This document shows, piece after piece, positions 1 through 9,179 of a stretch of DNA of 64,000 bases. The translations under genes were made by a program, and so were the position numbers. The notes below the pieces were generated by a model. The model was not told the origin of the DNA and ran no database searches. It saw only the letters and a list, made by a program, of their open reading frames with translations. Source of the DNA: Platynereis dumerilii (taxonomy: Eukaryota; Annelida; Polychaeta; Phyllodocida; Nereididae); NCBI GenBank assembly GCA_026936325.1, contig JAPTHN010000150.1, positions 372,001 through 436,000 of the forward strand, written 5' to 3'. Numbering within the stretch: position 1 is the first letter of the stretch; each line of letters begins with the position of its first letter.

Positions 1-861
1 AATAGATTCAATGTTTCAACAACAAGATAAGGGGATGAGGAAAAAGTTGTAGAAACTTTGAATTGAACAGCTCTGATCCATGCAACATCACAGAGTAGGG
101 GAAATCCATATGGAGAATTGTATGGATATCAGATACATTGCTTGAAAATGGCATGACTAGCAATGACAGATATTGGAATTATACAATACAATTGCCTTGA
201 GAAATATTGCTTGAAAATCAGGTTGCAGAGTGAAGTTGCAAAAGAGAAATAACTATCGTTCATGTTGGCCTACAGAAATGTTGTGAAAAAGAAATTATCC
301 AAATAAAAATGTCATGGGAGTAATAAACCAGTGTTACACCATCACAAATGTTTTGACATTATAATTATCAATCATCTTCTTAGTGCTATTTCTCATGATG
401 ATGTGCAATATTGAACAGCATGCAAAGTTTGCAAATCCTGCAATTATACTCCATCAATATCCCTACAAGATATTACCAGACTGGGATGTCCTTCTACACA
501 TGAAGAAATCTCAGATTGTGCTTCAGCTCGGAAGGTGATACAAAATGAAAAGGCCTAATGGGTGCTTCATTACTGAATGCTTGAAACGAGATAACCTCAG
601 AAGTGTAAAGTCCCTGAAGACCTATGCGAGCTGCTTTCTACATAAAGCTGCAACATTGACTATCTCATTAGGAAGCTCTTTAGGAAAAAAATTAATGTAC
701 ATCTTGTAGTCTTCCTATGTTGCTTGTTTTTTATGCTGTTAGTGTCTATTCAATGTTGTGTTCTATTCAAAGTCTGTAAATCTTATTGACAGTTATTTTC
801 ATAGGCTGGAATCAAGCATGTGTTGCCAGAATTATTGAAAGTATGTCCCAAGTAGAGTGAT

Positions 862-1054
862 GTTAAAGGTACTTTTATTTTACGTGGGTAGCCAAGCTAA
901 GTCAGTGACTTGTTTCCAGTGGGGCCCACAGTGCTGCCAATTTACGTCTGATGTGAACAACAATGTCGTGGAATGGCATGATGGCCAGCCTACGGATTGA
1001 GCCGGGTCCCTCGCTTGTGAGACGAGTACCCTACTGACTGAGCTATAGGGGCTG
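862..1054 (-). mobile_element. tRNA-derived SINE
   Basis: Read on the minus strand from about 1,054, the sequence starts like a tRNA: an A-box-like TAGCTCAGTCAGTAG, then about 35 bases on a B-box-like GGCTCAATCC, followed by a non-tRNA body that runs to about 862. Cognate copies at 8,984-9,174 and 14,768-14,958 have a better B box (GGTTCAATCCC). The head is closest in style to tRNA-Lys or tRNA-Thr. It lacks a paired acceptor stem, so it is a SINE rather than a working tRNA. The 3' border is uncertain because the surrounding repeat unit is shared by all copies. Confidence 0.65.
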
Positions 1055-1402
1055 ACTGTTTTGAAATAGCAACTGAAATGTGCAATTATTTGAGATGCTT
1101 CCCAATCATGATGGTCTTTTTATGGAAGCTGACTTAGAGCTATGTATGAGCAAGTTATCTGAAAAATTGGAAGTGCTTTATAAGTATATTCAATTTTTTT
1201 ATGGAAACTGTTTCAGTGACTTTATACTCACTTACACCCCTTAAGCTTCAAAGCAGCTGCAGTTAAAAGCAGCAAACAGTTCCAATGATTTTTAAGTATG
1301 AAAAACTTGAGCAAACGTCTCTTGGCCACATTATACTGCAAGGCAGAAAAGCCAAGATGCCAGGACTGAGAGGAAAAATAAAAAAACGCAAAACTGAAAA
1401 AT

Positions 1403-2074
1403 TACAATTTTCAACTTTTTTTAAAAACTATGTCTTAGGAGTCGGGCAAGCAAGGCGGCCTACCCCTGTTTGGTTTGGGTCTAAATAATTATTGTACAGT
1501 TACTTGGAGAGGAAGAGGCAGCTAGGCGGCTGCTCCTGTGAGGGTAAAACAAATACGAGTCTTATTTCCAATAAAGTGCAAGAAGCAGGGACATGAAGGC
1601 AGCAAGGCGGCCGGTGTCAAAACTATTTTAAACACCTTTTTAGCCTGTATTTTTACTGGTTGTGCTTCTAAATCTGCAAAATACATTGGACATGTTTTTA
1701 ACTCTTTTTAGTCTCTAGCTCTTAAAATACCAATTACACAAAATATGTTTTTAACTATAAAAAAAAAATGTATTGCTTTTATTACTGTTTTTTGAACTTT
1801 AACTGACAGGCAGCTAGGCTGCCAGTCAAAATGTGGAATATTGTTATTTCCAAAAAAAAAAAAATTTTAAATGACAATAATAAGAAATCTATACAAAAAC
1901 TAATAAATATAAAAACAGTAATTAAAAAAGGTGAAGGCAAATATAGTGGTTTTTACTCTGTTTTTGTTGGCAGCTAGGCGGCCAATCAAACTAAAACATT
2001 AATGTAAAATATATAGATCTGGACATAGAGGACCTGCGAAGGACCTCCGTCCAGTAACGTACTTGTTACTAAAA
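1403..2074. mobile_element. Unit-1-specific insertion with repeated GGCAGCTAGGCGGCC motif
   Basis: Unit 1 and the 9.5-kb unit align on both sides of this block (ACTGAAA before, AGAAGTCAGAC after), but the 9.5-kb, 15.3-kb and 24.3-kb units lack it. The insert is AT-rich except for five GC-rich words related to GGCAGCTAGGCGGCC, near 1,445, 1,515, 1,595, 1,808 and 1,970. No clear terminal inverted repeat, poly-A tail or coding capacity was seen, so the class is unknown. A short open frame at 1,285-1,488 spans its left border and looks accidental. Confidence 0.5.
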
Positions 2075-2687
2075 GAAGTCAGACAGCATATTCAGTAAGA
2101 ACAGCATCTCAATATTTCATATGGAACATGCATCTAGATCATGTAATTATGCGTAATTATAAATAACCGATAATGAAACAGCACTCTCTATAAGAGCAGA
2201 TAATGGTACTTTACTATAGAAGTGTTGTGGTCGTGATTTCTCACAGAGAAAAGAAATACCAGATCCTTTATTGCATGATTATTCTAAAGTGGTAATTTAT
2301 ATATTCCGGGAATTATTAAAAAAGGACACTCATAATGTATTCAGATGGTTTCATAGAGTCAATGTATGAGAATTAATCCTGATTATGGTAGAATGATAGT
2401 ATTGATACCAGTATCTGTGTTTGAGCATATGGAGTACTCAGCTGGGCTATGTCTGACAATCTCCCAAAAAACCAATGTGTCAAAACATTTAGTCATTTAC
2501 TATGACATTTTGCCATGGACCTTTGGGACCTATATAGATGGTTACTTTAAAGTGAATGACTGCAAAAAAAAAAAAATGGACGTGAGTTTTTTTAAACTCC
2601 CAACAGTTGATATTACTCTCTCCTATAGCCCCGTAGTAGGTGTAAGCAAAAATTTGTTGGTGTGCAATAGAAGATGCGGTAGTTAAC

Positions 2688-2875
2688 TAAGACTTCCGGC
2701 AAATGTTATATTAGCCATTATGCTGCTTATCTTGAACCACAGGTTGCCCTAAGAGCTGCTTGTGAAACATTGACTATCATGATAAATATTTCAGAGCAAC
2801 TCAGACTGATATCGGTGACTAATCCCTTATTCAGTACCATCTCTGATGCTATAGTCATCTTGTGTCAAATGCTTG
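2688..2875 (-). repeat. Inverted fragment of macrorepeat A
   Basis: The reverse complement of this block matches plus-strand blocks at about 11,200-11,340, 16,985-17,125, 20,865-21,020 and 25,905-26,050. They share the words GGTACTGAATAAGGGATTAG, ATATTTATCATGACAGT and TTTCACAAGCAGCAC in that order. All other copies lie in the plus orientation, so a local inversion has affected unit 1 near the LINE insertion. Confidence 0.7.
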
Positions 2876-2956
2876 TTAAAAATGTTAAAGAGTTGCATAT
2901 CAGCTAAATTAAGTTTTGTGTTGTATAGAAACTGTATTTTTACTCAGCTGAATGTG

Positions 2957-3020
2957 TAATAATAATAATAATAATAGACATTTATATAGCGCTATTTCCA
3001 GTAAACTGCTCAATAGCGCT
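2957..3020 (-). other. LINE 3' tail: microsatellite and RT-recognition hairpin
   Basis: The last bases of the element contain a perfect 9-bp stem: AGCGCTATT at 2,988-2,996 pairs with AATAGCGCT at 3,012-3,020 across a 15-base loop. A (TAA)6 tract follows at 2,957-2,975. In L2-like LINEs a 3' hairpin plus short microsatellite is the expected signal for target-primed reverse transcription. The role here is inferred from the family. Confidence 0.7.
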
Positions 3021-3034
3021 TGTGAATGATAGCT

Positions 3035-6000
3035 CTATTTGTAGAAAGTCTTAAACAAATAAGTTTTGAGATTTCTCTTAAAGCATTCAAGTGTTGCTGA
3101 GGCCTTGACTTCCTCTGGGAGTTTATTCCAAAGTTTTGGAGCAGCATTCGAAAAAGCTCTGTCTGCAAATTTATTTTTATTGCAAGAACTCGGTTCTTTT
3201 AAGAGCGCTTTGTTATTGCTTCTGAGATTACGGTTTTGTTTTGATTTTGACTCAATCAGATTTTTAATATACACAGGAGCCAGATTGTTGACTGTTTTCC
3301 ATGTCGTTAGCATCAGTTTGAATTGGATTCGAGCTGGAATTGGCAGCCAATGTAGCTGCTTCCTGTATTGGCTCACACTGTCATGCTTTTTCAGTTTTTC
3401 TATAAGTCGAACTGCCGAGTTTTGGGCCACTTGAAGTTTATTTATCAAATGATTCGATGTACCATAGAGAAGACCATTTCCATAGTCTAAGTGAGGAGTG
3501 ACAAGAGCATTAACTACAGTTTTGCAAACTTCCTTGTTCAATGACTTCCTGATTTTTGATATATTTCTCAGGTTGAAGTAGGCGTTCCGACACATTTTGT
3601 TGATTTGTTTTTCCATGGTCATGTTTTTGTCAAAAATCACACCTAGATTTCTAACATGGTCAGTTGCAGTAATTTCCACATTGTCCACATTGATTGATGA
3701 TATTTGGAGTTTACGGAGTTGATTTGGACTGCCAATGAACAATAGATCGGTTTTTTCTAAATTGTTGCAAAGCTTATTTTCATGAAGAAAATTCCTGATC
3801 TCAGCAATGCACTTCTCCATTTTATTGACAGCATTTCTTTGATCCAAGAATGTTGGTTTGAAAGAGAGCACAAGCTGTTCGTCATCAGCATATTTCTGAT
3901 CATCGACTTGATTTTTGGCAGCTACTTCGCTTAATGGTGTGATATATGAATTGAATAGGATTGGTCCTAATTTTGATCCCTGAGGAACTCCAAATTTAAG
4001 AGGCAGTTTGGTTGATGTTTTGTCATTAATTATCACTGACTGAGACCTTTCAGAAATATAAGACTTGAACCAGCTCAGTGCAGAATCATGAACACCATAT
4101 CTGCATTCTAGGCGTTTCAGAAGAATCTTGTGGTCAATTGTGTCAAAAGCTGCTGACAGGTCCAGCAATACAAGCATTGTTATGTCACCTTTGCTCATAT
4201 TTAGCATAATATCATCATGGATCTTCGTCAGGAGGGTTTCAGTGCTGTGAAATTTTCTGTAAGCAGACTGTTTTTCATCATTCAGTTCGTTTTTAGTAAG
4301 GTGGTCAGTATATTGTTCAATAACCGCACTTTCAATCAATTTGCTGAGGAAAGACAGATTTGAAACTGGTCGATAATTCTTTTTGATCAAATCCATTCCA
4401 GATTTTTTCAACAGAGGTTTCACTAGAGCATGTTTCAGTTCAAGTGGCATCTGTCCTTGTGTGAGTGACTTATTTAGAATATGTGTTATAATTGGGAGGA
4501 ATTCATCAATACATTCAAGCAAAAGCAATGTGGGAATGGGATCCAGCTGACAGTGTTTAACTGGCATTTCAGTGATGAGTTTCTTGACCTCAGTTTTTGA
4601 CAAATTTTTAAAGTGCCGCAGCATGTGAGAGGCAGTTTCAACATCATTAACGGTCTCATTACTGGTGGAGTCTAATTTAGACCTGATGGTCTTGATCTTT
4701 TCATCAAAAAATGTATTGAAATCATTTGCAAGGTCTATTTCATTGGCATGTGGGGGGAGAGGTAGCTCTGGTTTTCTGTTCAAACTGGAGTTCAGTAGCT
4801 TGAACAATGTCTTCACATTACCTTTCGAATCTTCAATTTTGGATCTTAGATCCTCTGATTTGAGCTGACTTAAGTGCTGATTCAATGCATTTCTCATTCC
4901 TTTGAAAGATTCCCAGTCATTTTCAAGTCTGGTTCTCCTACATAATCGTTCAGCCTTTCTTTTTGCTGTTTTCAAATTCTTAATATCGGCATTGTTAAAA
5001 GGAGTTGGTTTGCGTAGTGTAATTTCTCTTGTTTTAACAGGGGCATGTTTGTCAAGAACCTGTTTCGTAGAGTTGTAGAGTTCAATAAGTTCATTGAGAT
5101 TTTTCTGTTCAAGTCCATTTCCAGACAGATGTCTCTGCATGTCTTTTTTGAAGTCATGCATGTTTATTTTTCTAGTCTTCCTGAAACTGATTTTCTTCTT
5201 CTTTTTTTCCACTATTTTTATTGGAATTTCAAAGAGGATGCAATTATGATCAGACAGAAGATCACTGACCATACAGTTGCTCAAGGCAGATTTTTCTTGA
5301 GTTATCACAAGATCGAGCATGTTGCCATCTCTGTGAGTTGGTGCTGAGACGTGTTGCACAAGGTCAAACATTTCTAGAATGTTGTTAAATTGAATGACTT
5401 TGCTATCATCTGGTTTATTCATATGGAAGTTGAAATCACCAGCTATAACAATTTCGTTGTTTGTTGTTTGATAGTGACTTAAAAATTTTGTAAATTCCTG
5501 AAAGAACTCCGGAAGACTGTATTTATTTTTCTTGGATGGCTCAGGGCGGTATATGAGAAGAACAGTAACAATTTTTCCATCAAGTTGTATTTGGATTTCC
5601 ACATGTTCAAAAGTCTTAGCCTTCGTGTGATCTTTTCTAATTGCTTGTATGCCTGATCTTACAATGCAACCCACGCCACCTCCTGGTCTTCCAACTCGGG
5701 GAGAATTCAGAAAGACGTATTCGCCATTTTGTTCCAACTCGCCAATTTCAACTCTATCATCTTCTTTTAGCCAAGTCTCAGTGAAGAGGAAGATGTCCAG
5801 ATCATGCTCGTCCCTAAAGTCCTTTACTGTTTGTGTTTTCTTTCTCAGACTTTGGGCATTCCATACACACATCTTTAAAATATTGTTTTTCTTGGGATGG
5901 GTGATGCTAAGATTGTTTCCAACATTTTTAGTACTGCATGCATCTAGATGTGAGAATCTGTTTATCAGCTGAAGTTGTTGAAATTGATGATGCTTTGTGC

Positions 6001-6136
6001 CTTTTTTTATATATTTCTTTGATTTATTTGAAACATGAATCCATTCAGAATTATGCTGATTGGATGTTGTATTTGGGGTATCTCTACCAAGGCCAGTGCG
6101 CACAATATCTGAGTATAACGTTTTGGTATAAGACAT
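3035..6136 (-). CDS. LINE endonuclease-reverse transcriptase polyprotein
   Basis: The 1033-residue protein copies the element's RNA into DNA at a nicked chromosomal target. Residues 1-85 are basic with no recognised domain. An APE-type endonuclease follows at about 88-300: WNAQSL with Asn93, TETW with Glu120, GDFN at 233-236, LDLVIT at 274-279 and SDH at 295-297. A basic linker leads to the reverse transcriptase (about 560-860): NYRPVSNLS at 587-595, LDLSAAFD at 658-665, GVPQGS at 716-721 and the catalytic YADD at 749-752. The C-terminal part, with HWLPIPARIQFK and FKRNLKTYLF, is typical of the L2/CR1 group. All visible catalytic residues are present. The first ATG is chosen because no longer in-frame start is seen. 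No separate ORF1 was recognised. Confidence 0.9.
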   Translation of the reverse strand: MSYTKTLYSDIVRTGLGRDTPNTTSNQHNSEWIHVSNKSKKYIKKGTKHHQFQQLQLINRFSHLDACSTKNVGNNLSITHPKKNNILKMCVWNAQSLRKKTQTVKDFRDEHDLDIFLFTETWLKEDDRVEIGELEQNGEYVFLNSPRVGRPGGGVGCIVRSGIQAIRKDHTKAKTFEHVEIQIQLDGKIVTVLLIYRPEPSKKNKYSLPEFFQEFTKFLSHYQTTNNEIVIAGDFNFHMNKPDDSKVIQFNNILEMFDLVQHVSAPTHRDGNMLDLVITQEKSALSNCMVSDLLSDHNCILFEIPIKIVEKKKKKISFRKTRKINMHDFKKDMQRHLSGNGLEQKNLNELIELYNSTKQVLDKHAPVKTREITLRKPTPFNNADIKNLKTAKRKAERLCRRTRLENDWESFKGMRNALNQHLSQLKSEDLRSKIEDSKGNVKTLFKLLNSSLNRKPELPLPPHANEIDLANDFNTFFDEKIKTIRSKLDSTSNETVNDVETASHMLRHFKNLSKTEVKKLITEMPVKHCQLDPIPTLLLLECIDEFLPIITHILNKSLTQGQMPLELKHALVKPLLKKSGMDLIKKNYRPVSNLSFLSKLIESAVIEQYTDHLTKNELNDEKQSAYRKFHSTETLLTKIHDDIMLNMSKGDITMLVLLDLSAAFDTIDHKILLKRLECRYGVHDSALSWFKSYISERSQSVIINDKTSTKLPLKFGVPQGSKLGPILFNSYITPLSEVAAKNQVDDQKYADDEQLVLSFKPTFLDQRNAVNKMEKCIAEIRNFLHENKLCNNLEKTDLLFIGSPNQLRKLQISSINVDNVEITATDHVRNLGVIFDKNMTMEKQINKMCRNAYFNLRNISKIRKSLNKEVCKTVVNALVTPHLDYGNGLLYGTSNHLINKLQVAQNSAVRLIEKLKKHDSVSQYRKQLHWLPIPARIQFKLMLTTWKTVNNLAPVYIKNLIESKSKQNRNLRSNNKALLKEPSSCNKNKFADRAFSNAAPKLWNKLPEEVKASATLECFKRNLKTYLFKTFYK

Positions 6137-6179
6137 GGCGAAAAGTGACTGTTAATGCTGATTTCTGAAGAATTGGATC

Positions 6180-6775
6180 CGATTTGTAGTAAACTTGACT
6201 TAGACACACTACAAGTGGTCAACAAGCCAAGTATGCATGATTGAAGCAGGCTAGTTTTGATATGAGTTTGACTCGTAAGCACACAAAGACGCCAAAATGC
6301 TTTGCCGAGTTGGTTTGAATTAAGGTAGGCTATTTTTGATAAAAGCTGACACAGACACACACAAAGTGGCCAACGAGCTCTTTTGAATCAGTTTAAATTG
6401 AAGCGGACCAGTTTCAGTATCAGCTGGCCTCAGATACAAACGAAGTGGCCAACAAGCGTTGAAAAACAGTGAGATTGAGGTAGATTAGTTACGAGTTTGA
6501 CTTGGACACACACAAAGCGGCCAACAAGCCTTGAAAACAGTGAGATTGAGGTAGATTAGTTTTGATAATTACGAGTTTGACTTGGACACACACGAAGTGG
6601 CCAACAAGCCTTATTGAGTCAGTGAGATTGAGGCGAACTATTTTGGATATGAGTTTGGCTTGGACACACACGAAGTGGCCAACAAGCCTTATTGAGTCAG
6701 TGAGATTGAGGCGAACTAGTTTGGATATGAGTTTGACTTGGACACACACGAAGTGGCCAACAAGCCTTATAACCA
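6180..6775 (-). repeat. About 75-bp minisatellite upstream of the LINE ORF
   Basis: The phrase GTGGCCAACAAGCC recurs about every 75-78 bases near 6,209, 6,367, 6,440, 6,515, 6,596, 6,674 and 6,750. Units contain GAGTTTGACTTGGACACACAC and GTGAGATTGAGG. The last three copies are nearly identical and the first ones are diverged. The array lies directly 5' of the LINE reading frame, so it may be a promoter monomer array of that element. An open frame running through it is a by-product of the repeat. Confidence 0.75.
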
Positions 6776-6967
6776 ATTTGTGACTGACCAAAACAATACA
6801 AGTTATAATGATAATGAATATGAATATTATGTTCCAAAACGTATTGATTTTAAAGATAGTAATAAAAAGTACAGCAGATTGATATATATAAATTACAGCA
6901 GATTTATATAAATTATTGTTATTGAGAAAATACTGTCTGTTTGTCTGGGCTGAGCAAAGGCTGGTGG

Positions 6968-7575
6968 TGAGTAGAGTTCTTGGATGTGTATTGGCAGTGT
7001 TGAGCTCTTCAAATTTTAATTCTAAGTAACTGGTGATGTCAAGTGTTGTGGAAAATGTCTGGAATAATGAGTGAGTGCTGAAGAAACAAAATATGATAAT
7101 TAGATGACTTTTCAGGTGTAAAAACGAAGGTAAAATGAGCACAAATCGAGGTCAAGACAATGTGTATTTTAGCCAGAAACGATGTTGAAAATAGCTGGTA
7201 GTTAAATTGCCGAGTTTTAGACTAGAATCACCTGGAAATAGTGATATACAAGGCAGTTAGGAAAATAAAATGTATAACTTTAAGTGGTTGAGGGTTTGCT
7301 GTCCGGTAGGCTATATTTCTAGGAATCTGGTTCTGCTGAGTTCTTGGATGTGTATTGGCAGGGTATTCAGCTCTTCAAAGTTAAATCCTCAATGATTAAT
7401 GCTGTCAAGTGTTGTGGTATGTGTCTGAAATAATAAATGAGTGCTAGAAATAGAAAATATAACAGTTAAATGGCTTTTCAGGTGCAAAAACGAAGGTAAA
7501 ATGAGCGAAAATCGAGGTCAAAACAATGTGGATTGGAGCCAGAAAACGATGTTGACAGTGGCAGGTGATCAAATT
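6968..7575 (-). repeat. Two related direct repeats in the LINE 5' region
   Basis: Blocks at about 6,968-7,200 and 7,318-7,575 share GAGTTCTTGGATGTGTATTG, GTCAAGTGTTGTGG, CTTTTCAGGTG and AAAACGAAGGTAAAATGAGC in the same order, about 355 bases apart. They lie beyond the minisatellite and look like an older duplicated 5'-UTR segment of the LINE. Confidence 0.6.
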
Positions 7576-7589
7576 GAACTGCATGTTTG

Positions 7590-7887
7590 TTCTGTGGAAT
7601 GAGGTAATTCAGCCATACTGCTTAATTAATGTCAATCGGTTGATGTAGACTAATACCAAGCTTACTTTCACAGTGTATCAAAATACTACTCATGAATACA
7701 TTCAACTTATGTCTACATGTATCCTCACCAAGTATCAATTCAAGCAACCTCATCACTCTATACCCCTACTGAGCAAATTTGCCTAACAAATAGCACAAAT
7801 ACAGGACATAAAGGATGAATCAATCCATCAATCTATCATCAATTCACCATACTCTCTTAAAATTCCCTTTGCACCATAATTGAGACC
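7590..7887. other. No gene; possible SINE-tail remnant
   Basis: This sequence does not match the region upstream of 21,882, where the next comparable unit starts, so it may still belong to the LINE or to an older insertion. At 7,797-7,835 the text GCACAAATACAGGACATAAAGG resembles the SINE-body phrase GCATAAATACAGGACA found at 53,440 and 57,290. Nothing else is recognised. Confidence 0.3.
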
Positions 7888-8114
7888 CACCATTCTGGGA
7901 GACCATTGTGTTTGCTTCAACAATAGATTCAATGTTTCAACAAGAAGATAAGGGGATGAGGAAAAAGTTGTAGAAACTTTGAATTGAACAGCTCTGATCA
8001 ATGCAACATCACAGAGAGGGGGGTATCCATTTGGAGAATTGTATGGATATCAGCTACATTCTCTGAAATGGTATGACTAGTGATGACAGATATTGGAATT
8101 ATACAACACCATAG

Positions 8115-8307
8115 AACAGGGTAAAGTTGGCAATCCGGGGGGGAAGTTGGCAGGCTATTTTAATGGACAAAATATCTGCTTTTCTCACTGATGCGGGTTT
8201 CTTTGGCAAATTTGCTAAATGTGTCAGTAAGGAAAGTTGGTATTTCTGCCATTAAGTGGGTTGAAATAGGTGGCCAACATTCCTCGGATTGCCAACTTTA
8301 CCCTGTT
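8115..8307. mobile_element. MITE with 23-bp terminal inverted repeats
   Basis: The left end AACAGGGTAAAGTTGGCAAT and right end ATTGCCAACTTTACCCTGTT are perfect inverted copies; the match extends to 23 bp. The element is about 193 bp and non-coding. The aligned place in unit 1 (about 185-195) has no such sequence, so this is an insertion made after the units separated. The flanks allow a TA target duplication one base out on each side, which would suit Tc1/mariner, but this is not certain. Confidence 0.7.
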
Positions 8308-8983
8308 TTACGATACAATCTCTTTTTAGTAAAATTTCTTGTAAATCAAGTTGCAAAGTGATGTTGCAAAAGAGAAATAGTTATCACTCATGTACAGAAG
8401 TGTTATGACAGAGAAATTATTGATATAAAATGTCATGGGAGTAATAATTCAATGATACACCTTTACATTATATTTTGTCTTTATAATTATCAATCAATCT
8501 TCTCTTTCATACTATTTCTCATAATGATATGCAATATTAAACAGCATGCTAAATTCCAAATCTTGCACTAATACTCAATCAATATTCCTATTTGGTATGA
8601 CTAGACAAGGATGCCCTTCGACACATGGAGACGTCTCAGATTGTGGTTCAAGTTGGAAGGTGACACAACATGAAAAGGCCTAATGGGATCTTAATTACTG
8701 AATGCTTGAAACGAGATAACCTCAGACAAAAGTGTAAAGTCCCTGAAGTCCTATGCAAGCCGCTTTCGACATAAAGCTACAACATTGACTGTCTCATTAG
8801 GAAGCTTTTCTGGAAAAAAATTAATGTACTTCTTATAGTTGCTTGTTTTTTTATGCTGTTAGTGTCTATTCAATGTTGTTTGTCTATTCAAAGTCTGTAA
8901 ATCTTATTGACGGTTATTTTCATAAGGTTGGATCCAAGTATGTGTTGCCAGAATTATTGAAAGTATGTCCCAAGTAATGCGAT

Positions 8984-9174
8984 GTTAAAGGTACTTTTAT
9001 TTAATGTGGGTGGCCAAGCTAAATCAGTGACCTTTTTCTAGTTGGGCCCACGGCACTTGCAATTTACGTCTGATGCAAACAGCACAGTCGTGGAATGACA
9101 TGATGGCAAGCCTGGGGATTGAACCTTGGTCCATCGCTTGTAAGGCAAGCTATCTACTGACTGAGCTATAGGGG
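8984..9174 (-). mobile_element. tRNA-derived SINE, second copy
   Basis: On the minus strand from about 9,174 it reads TAGCTCAGTCAGTAG (A box), then GGTTCAATCCC (B box), then the same body as the copy at 862-1,054. Flanking sequence is shared with unit 1, so the insertion predates the separation of units 1 and 2. Confidence 0.65.
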
Positions 9175-9179
9175 CTGAC

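Larger units (their letters stand above)
1..2690 (+). repeat. Macrorepeat family A, unit 1 (partial)
   Basis: This stretch matches, in the same order, blocks found again at 7,922-10,150, 14,381-15,930 and 21,882-24,940. Shared landmarks are the AATAGATTCAATGTTTCAAC start (1; 7,922; diverged at 21,882), the AAGGCCTAATGGG block (about 550; 8,670; 14,454; 22,440), the AAGCTTCAAAGCAGCTGCAG block (about 1,243; 9,365; 15,149; 24,165) and the CAGCTGGGCT block (about 2,438; 10,115; 15,899). The unit is cut at the window edge. It contains a SINE and a private insertion, listed separately. No protein gene is supported; the short open frames are not conserved between units. Confidence 0.75.
2957..7590 (-). 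mobile_element. L2/CR1-group LINE, apparently full length
   Basis: This non-LTR retrotransposon is read on the minus strand. The 3' end is a (TAA)6 tract at 2,957-2,975, read as TTA repeats on the element's own strand, preceded by a short hairpin and the GCGCTATATAAATG-type tail typical of L2 elements. Next come one long ORF (3,035-6,136), a minisatellite (about 6,180-6,775) and two related blocks of about 250 bp (about 6,968-7,200 and 7,318-7,575) that probably form the 5' untranslated region. The 5' border is set only approximately, where the second block ends. No target duplication was identified. The uninterrupted ORF and full set of domains suggest a fairly young copy. Confidence 0.8.

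Noticed and set aside
3066-5972. Several plus-strand frames within the LINE (3,066; 4,665; 5,045; 5,649)
   Set aside because: They are antisense shadows of the endonuclease-RT frame.
6489-7142. 217-codon minus-strand frame upstream of the LINE ORF as a possible ORF1
   Set aside because: Much of it is a translation of the 75-bp minisatellite, and the rest is low-complexity with no RNA-binding or zinc-finger motif.
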